A stretch of DNA of 64,000 nucleotides from Dromiciops gliroides (GCF_019393635.1 NC_057866.1:277396874-277460873); one strand, 5' to 3'. Shown: positions 11,450 to 22,708, numbered from the stretch's first letter. Notes: a model not told the origin generated them from the letters alone. Translations and numbers: made by a program.

Positions 11450-12085
11450 ACTCTTGCTTTGCTGCCTTTAACTTTCCCTCCTTGGCTCCCGGCAGGCTTG
11501 CAGGTGGCAGCACCGCCGGGTTGGTAAATCTAGATGCCATCTGCTTCCTTTAGTCACACACCGACCCCGGTTTGAGCACGGACCCAGCAGTCTGTCGTTA
11601 GCTTTTGCCCCACCCTTCTGTGTCCTCATCTCACACTTTATTTAGGGAGAGGCATAGGAACTATCCTTGGGATGTCCTTGGGCTCGGGCGATCCCGAGGG
11701 GGGAACCTGCCTCAACAGTGTAGACGGGCACCTTCTCTGAGTCCTTCAGAGCTGCCCTGAGCCCTCTCGATGCCGCTGCGTCTGCTCTCCCTGCATTTCC
11801 TAAAGGCTCCAGTGATGCTCTGCTCTTTCTGTTCTCTTCTTCTGGGCATTCTTATGCCTTTCCGTGTAACGGAAGAAAATAAAAGAGAAGAGAAGCACTT
11901 TAGCAACGCTAACCAAGTAGCCCACCGACCCACCCTGCAACCCCGCCAGCTCCAGCCCAGGGAAACACTGTACCGCTCACACACCGTTTGTTCAGCGACT
12001 GATGAGCATCCACCTTATTTCCAGTTCTTCGTTGCTATCAGCACTTCAGCATCAGTGGGGATTTGGATCCCCTCCATCATCCTCA
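11450..12085. other. No gene recognised
   Basis: Unique sequence. An open frame at 11770-12132 (+) runs into the following antisense MIR and is therefore not credible as a gene. Confidence 0.35.
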
Positions 12086-12087
12086 TA

Positions 12088-12331
12088 GCTAACATTCATC
12101 CAGTGCTCCCTCGGTGCCTGGCACTGTGCTAGGCACTTTACAGTTATTCTCTCTCTTGATCCTGGGAGGGAGGGGCTGTTATGATCCTCAATGTACAGGA
12201 AACTGAGGCAGGCAGAGGTGAAGTGACTTGCCCAGGGTCACACAGCTAGGAAGCATCTGAGGTCAGATTTGAACTCTGGTCTTCCTGGCTCCAGGCTCAG
12301 AACTCTATCCATTGAGCCACCTATCTGCCCT
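12088..12331 (-). repeat. MIR-type SINE, near full length, antisense
   Basis: 'GGTGCCTGGCACTGTGCTAG', 'GAAACTGAGGCAGGCAGAGG', 'GGGTCACACAGCTAGGAAGC' and 'TCTATCCATTGAGCCACC' in order. Confidence 0.93.
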
Positions 12332-12510
12332 GCCATGAGATCTGTGCCAAAGGCTATGGCTAGTGGCCTTCTTGGCCTTTTTTCAAATTAAATTTTCTAT
12401 TTCATTGTGAACTCAGTCATCTTTAAACAAATATTTCAATAGACAAAGAAGAGGCTTGTTGAAGAAACTGAACGGTTGGGTCTAGTTAGTTAATGAGAAG
12501 CGGGTGGATA

Positions 12511-12708
12511 GGCCCGGTGTGGTGGCGCACACCTGTAATCCCTGCTCCCCAGGTGAAGGCTGGGGGATGGCCTGAGCCAGCGGGTGTCCCCAGGAGCAGG
12601 GGGTCACCAGGCCTGCAGGGCCAAGCCGCAGCGGGTCAGCCCAGCCCCGAGTGGCCGCTGTGCTTCCAGCCTGCGAAAGAGGCAGAGACCCAATCTCCAC
12701 AAAAATAG
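12511..12708 (+). pseudogene. 7SL (SRP) RNA-derived retropseudogene
   Basis: The 5' end, GGTGTGGTGGCGCACACCTG then TAATCCCTGCT, matches the Alu domain of 7SL RNA. Further on are a GGGGGTCACCAGG block like the S-domain 'GGGGGACCACCAGG' and a 3' end 'CTTCCAGCCTGCGAAAG..GAGACCCAATCTC', like 7SL 'ACTCCAGCCTGGGC..GAGACCCCGTCTC'. At about 198 bp against about 300 for 7SL, it has lost internal sequence but keeps both ends. A short A-rich tail (ACAAAAATAG) follows. It could be a 7SL pseudogene or a copy of a 7SL-derived SINE. It is too degenerate to be functional. Confidence 0.75.
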
Positions 12709-12856
12709 AGAGAAGCCCTTAGGTCGGTGACAGAACTGCTTCTGCGTGTGAGCCCCTCCGCGCTTCGCTGTGCGTTCCTCGGGTGCACCGAGGCTCCCCC
12801 CTTGAGTAGAAGCCCTTCCTTGGGGGAGAACGCTGAGCTCCGCCTAACAACGGGCC

Positions 12857-12898
12857 CGCAGTCGCAGTCGCAGTCGCAGTCGCAGTCGCAGTCGCAGT
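12857..12898. repeat. (GCAGTC)n hexanucleotide repeat
   Basis: About seven tandem copies of GCAGTC, each with a CpG. Open in all frames, giving QSQS-like or CDCD-like runs, which is a compositional effect. Confidence 0.95.
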
Positions 12899-13220
12899 TC
12901 CTTCCCCACCTCCAGCCCCCTCCTCTCGGGCTGCCTGACTCATCAGACTTGGCAGTGGCCACATTTGCTGCCGGGGCCTCTCGGGGTTGGTTCTCCTGCC
13001 TGGTAGCGTTGGCGTCACTGTATCCATCGTGCCCTGGTCCTGCTCTCGTCAACCTGGTCAGTCCCTACGAGTCTTCCCCGGTCTCTCTGAAGCCATTGCC
13101 GCTGACGGCCCAGTGCTGTTCTGTTCTATTCCCACCCCCCATTCGTCCAGCCCCACCCCCATTCTTTTTTTAAAATGTTTATTATTTATTTGTTTGTTTG
13201 TTTTGGGTTTTTTTGGGGGG

Positions 13221-13354
13221 AGGGCAATGGGGGTTAAGTGACTTGCCGAGGGTCACACAACTAGTAAGTATCAAGTATCTGAGGCCGGATTTGAACTCAG
13301 GTACTCCTGAATCCAGGGCCCGTGCTTTATCCACTGCGCCACCTAGCTGCCCCC
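13221..13354 (-). repeat. WSINE1-type SINE, antisense
   Basis: AGGGCAATGGGGGTTAAGTG through GCCACCTAGCTGCCC. It has the GCAAA-type 3' end and lies close beside a second antisense copy of the other subtype. Confidence 0.95.
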
Positions 13355-13401
13355 CCCTTCTTACTAAGCTCGGTCTTGGGTTTTTTTTTGGGGGGGGGTA
13401 G

Positions 13402-13545
13402 GTTTTTTTAGTGAGGCAATTGGGGTTAAGTGACTTGCCCAGGGTCACACAGCTAGTGAGTGTTAAGTGTCTGACGCCGGATTTGAACTCAGGTACTCCT
13501 GACTCCAGGGCTGGTGCTCTATTCACTGAGACATCTAGCTGCCCC
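13402..13545 (-). repeat. WSINE1-type SINE, antisense, with target-site duplication
   Basis: Poly-T, then GTGAGGCAATTGGGGTTAAG through ATCTAGCTGCCCC. The flanks share CTCGGTCTTG (13369-13378 and 13545-13554), a target-site duplication. Confidence 0.95.
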
Positions 13546-13559
13546 TCGGTCTTGTTTTA

Positions 13560-15310
13560 AATGAGCCTCGCTCTTTCCTCAGAGCCCTCTCTCCAGATGC
13601 CCCAGTTAGCACGGGCACAGCTTTCTCCTTTGAACGAGCAGCACCTGCCCTTGGTCCAGCCCCAATTTTGCTGCGTCGGGTCAACATTTGCCTGACCCTT
13701 GGTTCTGGCCCCATCACCCTCATTCGGGTCATTTCCACAGAGATTCTTAACAATGCCAACACTCTGCATTCTGGGCCGTGCAAGATCTTCTGCACAATGG
13801 CTCGGGGGACTCTGTCAGAGCACTAAACAGTCACATATTTAGTAAGCATTTTAGGCTTGTCCTTAATGGAGAATTACAAATGGTCAGTGCCCAACACGCC
13901 CCTGTGGAGCCCCTGAAGCATCTCTCTGCGGGTCTGAATGAAAACTCCTTATGAGCTGGGCCTCTGGGTAGACAGAGCAGGCAGCTTCTCCCTCCCCTTG
14001 CCTCCCCAGGCTCCCACCATCTGCCCAAAGTCCATCTTTACAGCCATGTCCTGCTGGGATGAGCCAGCATCCAGGACTGTCCTTTACTGGGGAAAACTGC
14101 CTACTAGGCTAAGAGAATGGCACGGCCCGTCACTCCATGAGGGTCCACGGTCTGCGGCAGGGACACACAATGGGGAGAGATGCTTGTGGGACCATTAGGC
14201 TGGCCCAAACCAGTAGCCTCCAGGAAAGACTGCCTGCTTCCTGGGCTGGCCCATTAAGGCCTGGAGGGGTCTCCAGAAGTCAGCAGGACTCCTAAACAGG
14301 AAGAAACCTGAGACCTCTGACCCCATCCCTCTGAAGTCCAGGAAGCAAAGGAATTTTCAGTCCTGGTACTGAGTGACTTCCTCCCCCTCCTCTCACTCCC
14401 TTGAGGTGCAGGGGGATGATGCTTGGAGGGGACAGTCTGGTGGCCTTGAGTCCCCTAGCCTCAGCAGTGCCAATGTACCAGGGTCCAGAGTCCTGGGTTT
14501 GAGTGAAGTTGAGCCTCATCCAGGCTGCTTCCCCACTGCCCTTCAGCTAAGTCAGAATGGGAAGGGAGGGGGCATCCTCACGACCCTGCCCCATTGACCT
14601 TCAACTGGGATACCTCAGATCTCGGCTCCTTGGGCCCTCCTGCCTCTCCATCCAGGTGTCTCTCTGCCCTGATTCCTGTACCTTTTTACCACAGTAAAGG
14701 GGAAAGAAAGCACTGTCTACAGGCATGAAAGCTACAGGCCAGGACCCCTGTCCCCGACATGCCGGCCATCTCCTTGGGGGTCAGGAAAGGACAGGGGAGG
14801 GAGTCAGTGTGCCAAGGACAGGCCCAGTCTCCTCACCCTTAGCTTTCAGGCCTTCATCCTCCCGACCCCATTTAAATTGCAGTCACCTCTCCCTGTGCCT
14901 GAGCAGGCTCTGACTAAATGTTTCTGGAGTGGAAGGCATTGTCTGCAGACTGGCATCTTGACCAAGGACAAGAAGAGCCCTTGGGAGCCACCCCAGGTCT
15001 TCCAGGTCCTTTCAGCCATGCAGGCAAAGAGGGGTGCCTGCATAGGTTGGATGGAACGATTCAGTCCATAGAGTCCCTTATGATCCATTCGGAACACACT
15101 TGATAATGCCTTGGGAGGCAGTGAGCTCCCCATCGCTGCAGGGCTGTAAGCAGAAGCTAAGTGACTGCTTGTCCAGAACATTTCAGGGGGGCATTCTTGA
15201 TCAGGTGTGAGATGGACTAACTAGGGCCACAACTCCCAGCCCTCCAGCTTTGAGCATCTGTCAGGAAAGTATTAGTTAAATCGTCCTTCTTAAAAGAGAG
15301 GTGCACGAAC
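13560..15310. other. Unique sequence, no gene recognised
   Basis: A 1.75-kb stretch with no clear interspersed repeat. Open frames occur on both strands, but none has recognisable motifs. It could be non-coding DNA of the unidentified upstream gene. Confidence 0.35.
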
Positions 15311-15315
15311 CTAAT

Positions 15316-15460
15316 TCAATCAATCAGTCAGTCAACCAACAAAGCATTTATTAAGTCCCTATTGTATACCAGGCACATACTAGGCACTGAAGATGGAAGG
15401 ACAAAGAATGAAACAATTCCTGCTCCCAAAGAGCTTCCATTGCAATGGGGGAGAAGCTGG
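15316..15460 (+). repeat. Ancient L2/MIR-type 3'-end module
   Basis: 'CAATCAATCAGTCAGTC', 'AGCATTTATTAAGTCCCTAT', 'TACCAGGCACATACTAGGCA' and 'CAAAGAGCTTCCATTGCAAT'. The same module recurs at 22340 and 39966. Confidence 0.7.
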
Positions 15461-15889
15461 GGGGAGGGGGAATGCTGTCCCCACAATCCCCCCAGACACA
15501 CACATGCATACGCTCACTGTCTGTAGAAAGGCCCAGAGCTGGCCAGAGTTGTAGCGAGCCGGGGCAATCTGCAGCAGTACAAGCTGGGACTTTATGTGGA
15601 AGCGGCTGCCAGCCGTGGGCAGCAGGAACCTGCTGATGTTTCCGTGGAACAGGCCAAGCCCAGCCCTGGGAACTGCACGTCCTCGGCGGCTGACAAACCA
15701 GCCTAAAATTAACTTTCCAGTCATTTCCCCCCACACACACACCATGTCCCATGAGGCTCACTTCTGTCTCCTGCCCACGAGCAGGGCATGAGAGCCCTCA
15801 GTGCCCCCCCTTCAGGGCTGGCTAGGAGGGGGCAGCAAGCCAGACCTCCCCCCCCCACTCGCCCCATGGAGATACTTCCCAGGTCACAC

Positions 15890-16035
15890 TGTTGCTTTTA
15901 AATTTTTAACTAGGAACCCCACCCGGCAACCAAACCCGGAGGGAAGAGCAGAAGGGGCAGGGAGGTTATGAATATTCATAAATGCTCAGTATTTTTTCCG
16001 TTTCCAGTGGTGGTCTCATAAAAAAATCATGATGG
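15890..16035. promoter_or_regulatory. Candidate conserved non-coding island
   Basis: Unique A/T-rich stretch inside GC-richer DNA, with GAATATTCATAAATGC and AAAAAATCATGATGGC blocks and no repeat signature. It looks like an enhancer-type element, but this is inference from composition only. Confidence 0.22.
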
Positions 16036-16149
16036 CAAGAGCTGATCTTGTTCCCCCATGGGGGCAGACAGGGGCGCAGCTGTGCTCAGCGGTCTTGGAC
16101 ACGGGCCCAAAGGCCGAAGGACCCTGCCCCTGGAACCCACCGGACAGAA

Positions 16150-16310
16150 GGGTGGCTGGGTCACTTTCCCTCCTGGAGCCTCAGTTTCCATATCTGTAAG
16201 ATGGGGTAACCATAGCGCTTACCTCTTAGGGCTGTCACGAGGATCAAACTAGATCATATTTGTGAAACTCTATATAAATGTTAGTATTGTTATCATCATC
16301 TTTATTGTAT
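16150..16310 (+). repeat. MIR, 3' half
   Basis: 'GAGCCTCAGTTTCCATATCTGTAAGATGGGG' and the 'GGATCAAACTAGATCATATTTGTG' tail. Confidence 0.88.
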
Positions 16311-16648
16311 CACTTTAGCTGCCCGGGCCCCTGTTTCCCCATCTGTCAAAGGAGGGGCTTGGACCCTTGGTCTTAGAGGGTTCTTTTCGCCCTGGATCTC
16401 TGGCCCTGTGGTCCTAAGTGTAAAGTATTTATCACAAATCAAACTTCCTCCTGTGTGAGGCGATTCACCAACGGTTCCCAGGGTTCTATCAGAATCTTGG
16501 TGGGTGAGGTTTTGTCGTCTGGCGCATTCGCCGCACCTCCGACCTTGGTGCAGGCTTGATGGGTGTGGTGTCTGTGCCCGCATCCAAGTAACTGATCAGG
16601 ATACGGGTTCCTTGGGCATCCTCCTCCTCAGGGCGGCATCAGCCCATT

Positions 16649-16850
16649 GAGGTAGCTAAGTGGCTCAGGGGTTGGAGGCCTGGACTCGGAGTCAAGAAAA
16701 TCTGAGTTCAAGCCTGGCCTCAGACATTTCCTGGATGTGTGACCCTAAGCAAGTCATTTCACCTCTGTCTGCCTCAGTTTCCTCTTCAGTAAAAGTGGAT
16801 GTCACACCAGGTGATCTCTAAAGTCCACTTCAGTGGGGACAGCCTGTGTG
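16649..16850 (+). repeat. Marsupial CORE-SINE
   Basis: 'GAGGTAGCTAAGTGGCTCAG..GAGTTCAAGCCTGGCCTCAG..GTGTGACCCTAAGCAAGTC..GCCTCAGTTTCCTC'. A complete but older copy. Confidence 0.92.
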
Positions 16851-17214
16851 TCCGTGAGTCCCAGCTTTACAAGTGTGGAGGGTCAGCAGGCCCGAGCACA
16901 GCTTGATGCCGTGGCCATCACTGGGAGGGCCACTGAGGCAGACAAGTAGCCGTGGCCCTCAGGCCACTCCTTCTGTGCTAGGTACCTGGTCTCCCTCGCC
17001 TTCGGGGAAGCTTGTTTGGCTATGAGCAGAACACAAGACTGTCCTGGGGACCTCAGCTGGCCCACCTTGGAGAAGCTCTCGGGAATGAAACATGTGGGAT
17101 GTCAGGATGGGAGGGCTTTCCTGACAATAGGATCTTTTTCTTTTCTGTGGCATTTGAGGGTCCTCTCTGCTCCCTCTGCTGACCCCAAGACTCACATTAC
17201 AGATGGGTCTGTGT

Positions 17215-17270
17215 CTGTGTGAGTGTGTATGTGTGTGTGAGACAGAGAGAGAGAGCATATGTGTGTGTCC
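17215..17270. repeat. Imperfect (TG)n/(AG)n microsatellite
   Basis: TGTG and GAGA runs with interruptions. Confidence 0.9.
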
Positions 17271-17476
17271 ATGTGTGAGCTTTGCTCATTGGGGGTGGGG
17301 TAGCCGACTCCAGCTCTCTCTGTCCTACTTTAAAGATGCTTTCATCTCATAGATTGTCTCTGAGGGCTTCCACTTGCAGAGTTTTGCTAATTCAGACTTT
17401 TTCATGGGCCTAGAGTGTTTTAGAACAGGAATCGAGGGACCAGTCTTCTCACTTTACAGAGGAGGAATACAGAGGA

Positions 17477-17733
17477 TTTTTGTTGTTGTTGTTGTTGAGT
17501 CATTTCAGTTGTGTCTGACTCTTCGTAACCCTATTTGGGGTTTTCTTGGCAGAGATCCTGGAGGGGTTTGCCATTTCCTTCTCTAGCTCATTTGACAGAG
17601 GAGGAAAATGAGGCAAACAGGGTTAGGTGACTTGCCCAGGGTCACCCAGTTAGTAAGTGTCTGAGTCTGGATTTGAACTCAGGTCTTCCTGACTCCAGGC
17701 TCTGTCCTCTATCAATTTCCACCTAGCTGCAGA
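17477..17733 (-). repeat. RTE-mobilised SINE, antisense
   Basis: Begins (TTG)n then AGTCATTTCAGTTGTGTCTG, and includes 'GGGTTTTCTTGGCAGAGATC' and 'GGAGGGGTTTGCCATTTCC'. Ends in the SINE head 'TTTCCACCTAGCTGC'. Confidence 0.93.
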
Positions 17734-17774
17734 TGTGATTTACCTGGGGTTATATGGGTAAAGAATGAAACCTG

Positions 17775-17894
17775 CAGCCCTGGATTCAGGAAGACCTGAG
17801 TTCAAATCCGGCCTCAGACACTTGACACTTACTAGCTGTGTGACCCTGGGCAAGTCACTTAACCCCCATTGCCCCGCAAAAAAAAAAAAAAAAA
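17775..17894 (+). repeat. WSINE1-type SINE, 5'-truncated
   Basis: The tRNA-like 5' end is missing, yet the copy is bounded by a 14-bp duplication, AAGAATGAAACCTG, at 17761-17774 and 17895-17908. The truncation therefore happened at insertion. Confidence 0.95.
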
Positions 17895-18239
17895 AAGAAT
17901 GAAACCTGGGTTTGAGCACCTCCCAAACAGCCCTAGGAGACTATGGTTCTGTCTCCAGAGGAGGCAAAAGGACTTGCCTCAGATCCCCCTCTCCATAAGT
18001 GTCGGAGCTGGGACGTCCCAGCTGTTCCCCCACTGGACCAGACATTTTTCCATATCCATGCATACACATTCTCTGGAAACCTTGGCCCAGGTGAGGGAAA
18101 GTTAGTCACCTGAAAAAACCCAAGAGTTGCCAAGTTCTTTAGCAATGGTGTTTGGGTTTTGTTGAGTCTTTTAAAGTGTGTTGCAAGCAACCTAAACTCT
18201 AGGTAATGAACAAGAGCTAATGAAAAAAGTGAAGCATCT

Positions 18240-18385
18240 CTGAAGAGTATCGTTGGGCAGGAGAGCTGGATGTTGGAGGCCTGGCTGTGACACCTGGTAG
18301 CTGTACATAGCCCCCTGTCCCTGGCCTCAGTTTCCTTTTCTGTCAAATGAGAGGGGTGGCCTGCATGCTCTCAAGAACCCTTCCA
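18240..18385 (+). repeat. MIR remnant
   Basis: 'GGAGGCCTGGCTGTGACACC', then a decayed middle and 'CCTCAGTTTCCTTTTCTGTC'. Confidence 0.75.
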
Positions 18386-18589
18386 CTGTGAGCCTGTACT
18401 TCTCAGATAATAATGTCTTCGTGAAGTCCTCCTGAGCAGCACAAAGACTCACCCTGGGCATGTTTTGAAAGTGACCGTTTGCTTGCATGCATGGGGTTAA
18501 TATTATCAGATTTTCTCTAGGGACTGGAGCGGGAACTTGCATGAGATCTGTTAAATTCTTAACATGCCTGGGGCTTGCTGGAGCCAGGC

Positions 18590-18745
18590 CAAACCCTTTT
18601 ATAATCCCAACAGGATAATTTAAACATTGCTGACCGGTCGGGTGTTTTTTAATCTTAGAAAACAAACCATGCGCACAGTGAGTCGTATAAAATCAGACTG
18701 ATTAATGAACAGGGATTAATGATTGCCCTGGAATTTGTCTCATAG
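18590..18745. promoter_or_regulatory. Candidate conserved non-coding island with homeodomain-type sites
   Basis: Unique A/T-rich stretch with two spaced GATTAATG sequences (in GATTAATGAACAGGGATTAA and just after), plus GATAATTTAAACATTG. It carries no repeat signature. A regulatory role is inferred from the motifs only. Confidence 0.25.
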
Positions 18746-19472
18746 ATTCATAGACACTTGGCTCTGGAAGGGAATTCAGACTGAGGATTCTGTCTAGAAT
18801 GCCTCAGTGTCAGGGCTGCCAGAGAGGGACCCTGCTTTTACAGAATGGGAAGCTGAGACTCAGGAAAGAGAAGGACCCTGCCCCAGGTGTCTGATACCCA
18901 GGCTTCCCCACAGAGAGGCCGCTGTTCATTCGTTTTCATTCACTGTCCCTGGCTGCCCTCTCTTCTTGTCTGTGCAATCAAAGTTGGCTGGGATGAAGTC
19001 TAAGAATGCAGCTATGTAAGTGGGACAGGAAAGGGCTTTGAGGCTTGGGAGGTACCTGGCTCGCTGGCACTACTCCACCAGTACTCGCAGGGAGTGGGCC
19101 CTGAAAGATCCCAGATCTGTTAGACACACTGAGCTGAGGATCTCACGTGCTGACTTCACCTACTTGTGTGAAGCTTTGGGGAGGCCGGCGTGGGGAGAAC
19201 AAGAGGACGGCTTTCAGCCCCTCTTGCCCACAGCCCTATTTGCTGCTGCCCCAGCAGTATGATAACTTCTTTACCTGGACTGTGAGTGGACCGGTCCAGA
19301 GGAGCTAACTTCCTTTTCTTTTGGACCACTCCCATGGGGGCTTTTCCCCTAGACGAAAGGAAGCCCTTGTGTGAAATTTCAGAAAGTTGTGTGCCGGGGG
19401 ATCGAGCCCCTTCTGGAGTTCATACCTGGCAGCTCAGGTCCTGCCTTTATGGCTCTAAAAATGTCACTGGGA

Positions 19473-19619
19473 GGGGACAGCTAGGTGGAGCGGTAGATCA
19501 AGCACCGGCCCTGGATTCAGGAGGACCTGAGTTCAAATCCAGCCTCAGACACTTGACACTTACTAGCGGTGTGACCCTGGGCAAGTCACTTAACCCTCAC
19601 TGTCCCACCCCCCAAAAAA
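19473..19619 (+). repeat. WSINE1-type SINE
   Basis: GGGGACAGCTAGGTGGAGCG through CACTTAACCCTCACTGTCCC. Flanks GTCACTGGGAG and GTCAATGGGTC look like an aged duplication. Confidence 0.93.
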
Positions 19620-19639
19620 GTCAATGGGTCATAAAGCCT

Positions 19640-19860
19640 GAAGGGGATTTAAAGACGGGATTACAGGCTATCTGGTCCAACCCCCTTATTCTGCAGATCA
19701 GGAAACTGAGGCCCAGAGAGTTTAGGGATTTACCTCAGGCTGCCCCAGCAGAAGGATGCCAGGTCTCCAGCTGCAAGGGACCTCAGAGGCCCAACTTCCT
19801 CCTTTTCCAGAAGAGGAACGTGAAGTGACTTTCCCAAAGTCACCCAAGAATCCCAGGCTT
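19640..19860 (-). repeat. Two tandem MIR-like remnants
   Basis: The module 'CTATCTGGTCCAACCCCCTTATTCTGCAG..GGAAACTGAGGCCCAG' is followed at once by a second decayed copy, 'GGGACCTCAGAGGCCCAACTTCCTC..AAAGTCACCC'. This suggests either a local duplication or two insertions. Confidence 0.65.
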
Positions 19861-19869
19861 AAAGGTTCA

Positions 19870-20560
19870 GAGCGTCACGACCCCTGTGGGCAGCGGCTGC
19901 AGGCCCGGATGACTCCCATCCTGGCTTCTGAATGGCTGAGCCGCCGTCAGGGACGTCTGAGAGATTATGAGAAGACTGGACGGGGCGGAAGGGCATAAGG
20001 GCTGCACGTCACAGGCCAGCGGCCTTGATTTGGATTCCTGGGAAGATTCCAGAACAGGACATTAAAGGGAGAGCTGGAGAACGTCTAGAACGTCTAGAAG
20101 GGAAAGCGGCGACGGCCAAGAGCCGGCGGCTTCACCAAGCACAGGCCGTGCCGGCTCACCTCGGTTCCTTTTCCGACAGGGTTAATGGGGGCTGGGAGGT
20201 CAGAGGGCACAGAAAACATTCACACTTGTCCCGGCAGCTCCCGGCGCTAGGAAGACTGACTCCATCTCTCCCCTGTGGGCAGGGCCTTGTGGGCATCGGG
20301 CGGCCGGCACAGTCTGCCCAGATTTGAAAAAATATTTGATCGGGGATCTCGGGCTCTGCTCGTGGACCAGATCGAGAACTACGGGCTTCAATTATGCATA
20401 TTCAGAATTGGTTCAATGATCGGACCGAAGCAGCTATTGGTCCAATGTCACCATGACAGGAAGTCTTCTGTGGAGTGCTTCAGGGATCTATGTTTGGCTT
20501 AATATTTATTTATTTGGGTAGAGGCAGAGAGATGGCAAGCTCTTCAGATCTGCAGGTGAC
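19870..20560. other. No gene recognised; unique island at 20320-20470
   Basis: The island contains TTATGCATATTCAGAATTGG (an octamer-like ATGCATAT) and GAAGCAGCTATTGGTCCAAT with a CCAAT-type box. It has no repeat signature, so it is a possible conserved regulatory element. Coding seems unlikely. Confidence 0.25.
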
Positions 20561-20569
20561 ACAAACCTC

Positions 20570-20785
20570 AGAGAGACCTGAGTTCAAATCTAGATTTTGA
20601 TACCAACTAGCTGTATGACCCTGGGCAAATCACTTCACTTCTCTTTACTTCAGTTTTCTCAGCTGTCAAGCTGGGATCATAATAGCACTTCGAGGGGTAG
20701 TTGGGAGGATCCCGGGAGGTCATATTTGTGAGAGCACTTAGCACAGTGCCTGGCACATAGTCAGCCCGATGAAAACGTTTGCTCT
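20570..20785 (+). repeat. MIR-type SINE, near full length
   Basis: 'GACCTGAGTTCAAATCTAGA', 'GTATGACCCTGGGCAAATC' and the tail 'GCACAGTGCCTGGCACATAG'. Confidence 0.92.
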
Positions 20786-21214
20786 CAGCTATCCCTCCTC
20801 TGTGTGCAGCAGGGCCTGGCTAGCCAGAGTTAGATGCTGCGACTCCCTGCAGCAGGAGCCAGGTAGGCCAGGGTCTGAGCACACTCAGATCCCTCACCAC
20901 AGGCATTTCCCAGTGGGCTTGTCCAGCCTCAGCAGCTTCTAGTGTGCTTCCCAGCCATCACTAGTCCCCCCCGGCTTTCTTCTGGGGCTTGGTGGCTGAG
21001 GGATTGTGCCCAGAGGTTCTTGCAGGAAGAGCTGTGAGGGACTTTAGGTAGCGGGGCCACTCACTCAGGCCTCACTCAGCCTCCATCCTGCCCTATGACC
21101 CAAAGAACTCCGGGCCTGCATCCCATGGGACACAAGGCCAGGCCACTCCCCACAAAGAGCTCCAGTTTTCTTTTCTGTCTCCTGGGAGCCAAAAGCCTGC
21201 ACCGGCAGCATGGC

Positions 21215-21400
21215 AAGCAGAGAAGAATGAGGTGGACTTGGCATTGGGGGATCTGGGTTCAAGTGCCCCATCCACTGGTTCTTAGCTATGTGACCCTAGT
21301 TTGACACTGTTGCAGCATTTGTAAAACAGAAGTCATGCTCCCTGTCATAGCTGCCCTTGTGAGCCTCAGATGAGGTCACGTATGGCCAAGGTTTTGCATC
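21215..21400 (+). repeat. MIR remnant
   Basis: 'GATCTGGGTTCAAGTGCCCC', 'TAGCTATGTGACCCTAG' and 'CATTTGTAAAACAGAAG'. Confidence 0.75.
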
Positions 21401-22260
21401 ATCATTGCCAGTGTTCCTCTTGGGCTGCTCTGGGATCCCATGAGATCAGGCAAATGCAGGTGCGTGTCTGGTGGCCACATCCTCCTCCCCTAGGAGCTTG
21501 GGGGCATTGCCGATGAGCTGGGCAGCTCAGAAGGGCATGAGCCCCAGGCTGCCCGTGGGCCTCTGGGCTCCTCCTTGGGCCTTCCTTCCAAAGTCTGCCA
21601 AAGCCACCCTCTGGCATCCTGACTGTCCACAAGGGCTGGTCTGTTTGGTTCTCCAGGCCCCAACAGGGGAGGCCCGGGAGGGGGCTGACTTCTTGGCACA
21701 AGCAGGCGCATGGGCTCCCAAGGCTCAGCTCGGAGGGTTTGTGGATTGAAGTGCAGCTTGGGGCGCTGCAGCCTTCCCCAAAGGCTGGGATGCTGGGCTC
21801 TCCAAATAAGGAGTGAGCGCCTTCCCCAGACCCTCCGCTGGGGCCCGCAGAGCGGGAACAGCTCCTCATCCTGACCGTCCTGGAGGCTGTGAGCTGGCCT
21901 CCCCCGCCCCCTCCCACTGTGCTGCGCCCCCTTTGATCAGGAAGCGTGTCTGATCCCTGGCCAAGGCAGCTGGGCCTTTGTCCAGGACTGAAAAAGGGGA
22001 GATACTTTTCCTTTCTTGGGTGGGTTTGTATTTATACAAACCCTTCTCGTCCAGCGCAGCCAAGTGTCAGGCACCAGAGGCTGAGCATGGGGAGGGGATG
22101 GGGCAGCCTGCCCCCAACTCATTCTGATGGGGGTTGCCTGGTGGGGTCAGTGGCATCGGAGCTCAGCTGCTTGAGCTGGTTATTTAGACATTAGGCACAT
22201 AGGCCCTCGGCAGGAGGGGCCCCTGGGGCCGGCTAAGAGAACTCTCTACAAGAGATGAAC
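21400..22260. other. Unique GC-rich sequence, no gene recognised
   Basis: Long open frames run on the - strand (for example 21402-21917) because the sequence is GC-rich and stop-poor. They lack recognised domains and overlap similar frames on the other strand. Confidence 0.35.
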
Positions 22261-22265
22261 ACTCG

Positions 22266-22303
22266 CAAGCGCGCACACACACACACACATACACACACAC
22301 AGC
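22266..22303. repeat. (AC)n microsatellite
   Basis: CACA units with one CATA interruption. Confidence 0.95.
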
Positions 22304-22339
22304 ACCCAAGGTAGCATTCGTTCTTTCCAAACATCGAGT

Positions 22340-22445
22340 CAAGTGGCCATGCATTTATGAAGCACCTACTGTGTGCCCGGCACCATACTAACTGCTGAGG
22401 GTACAAAGAGGCTCTGGTGAAGCCCCCATCCCAATGGGGGGAGAC
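22340..22445 (+). repeat. Ancient L2/MIR-type 3'-end module
   Basis: 'CATTTATGAAGCACCTACTG', 'TGTGCCCGGCACCATACTAA' and 'CCATCCCAATGGGGGGAGAC'. Confidence 0.7.
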
Positions 22446-22708
22446 AACGCACACCATCCGAGCCAATTCCAGCCCTTGGCAGCTTCCCTCCATGGCTGCT
22501 CCTGGTTCTGCCCCCTGAGGCCAAGCAGACCAAGGCTAATGAATCTCCCCTCCCCAAGTCCTTGGAGGCAGCTGTCATGTGTTCACCCTGAGAATTCTTT
22601 TCTCCAGCCTCCACATGCCCCTTTTCCTCACTCTTTCTCCAGTGACAAGGACTGGAGTCACTTCTTCATCCTGAATCCACTTGTATCTTTTTGTTTGTTT
22701 CTTTCTTT

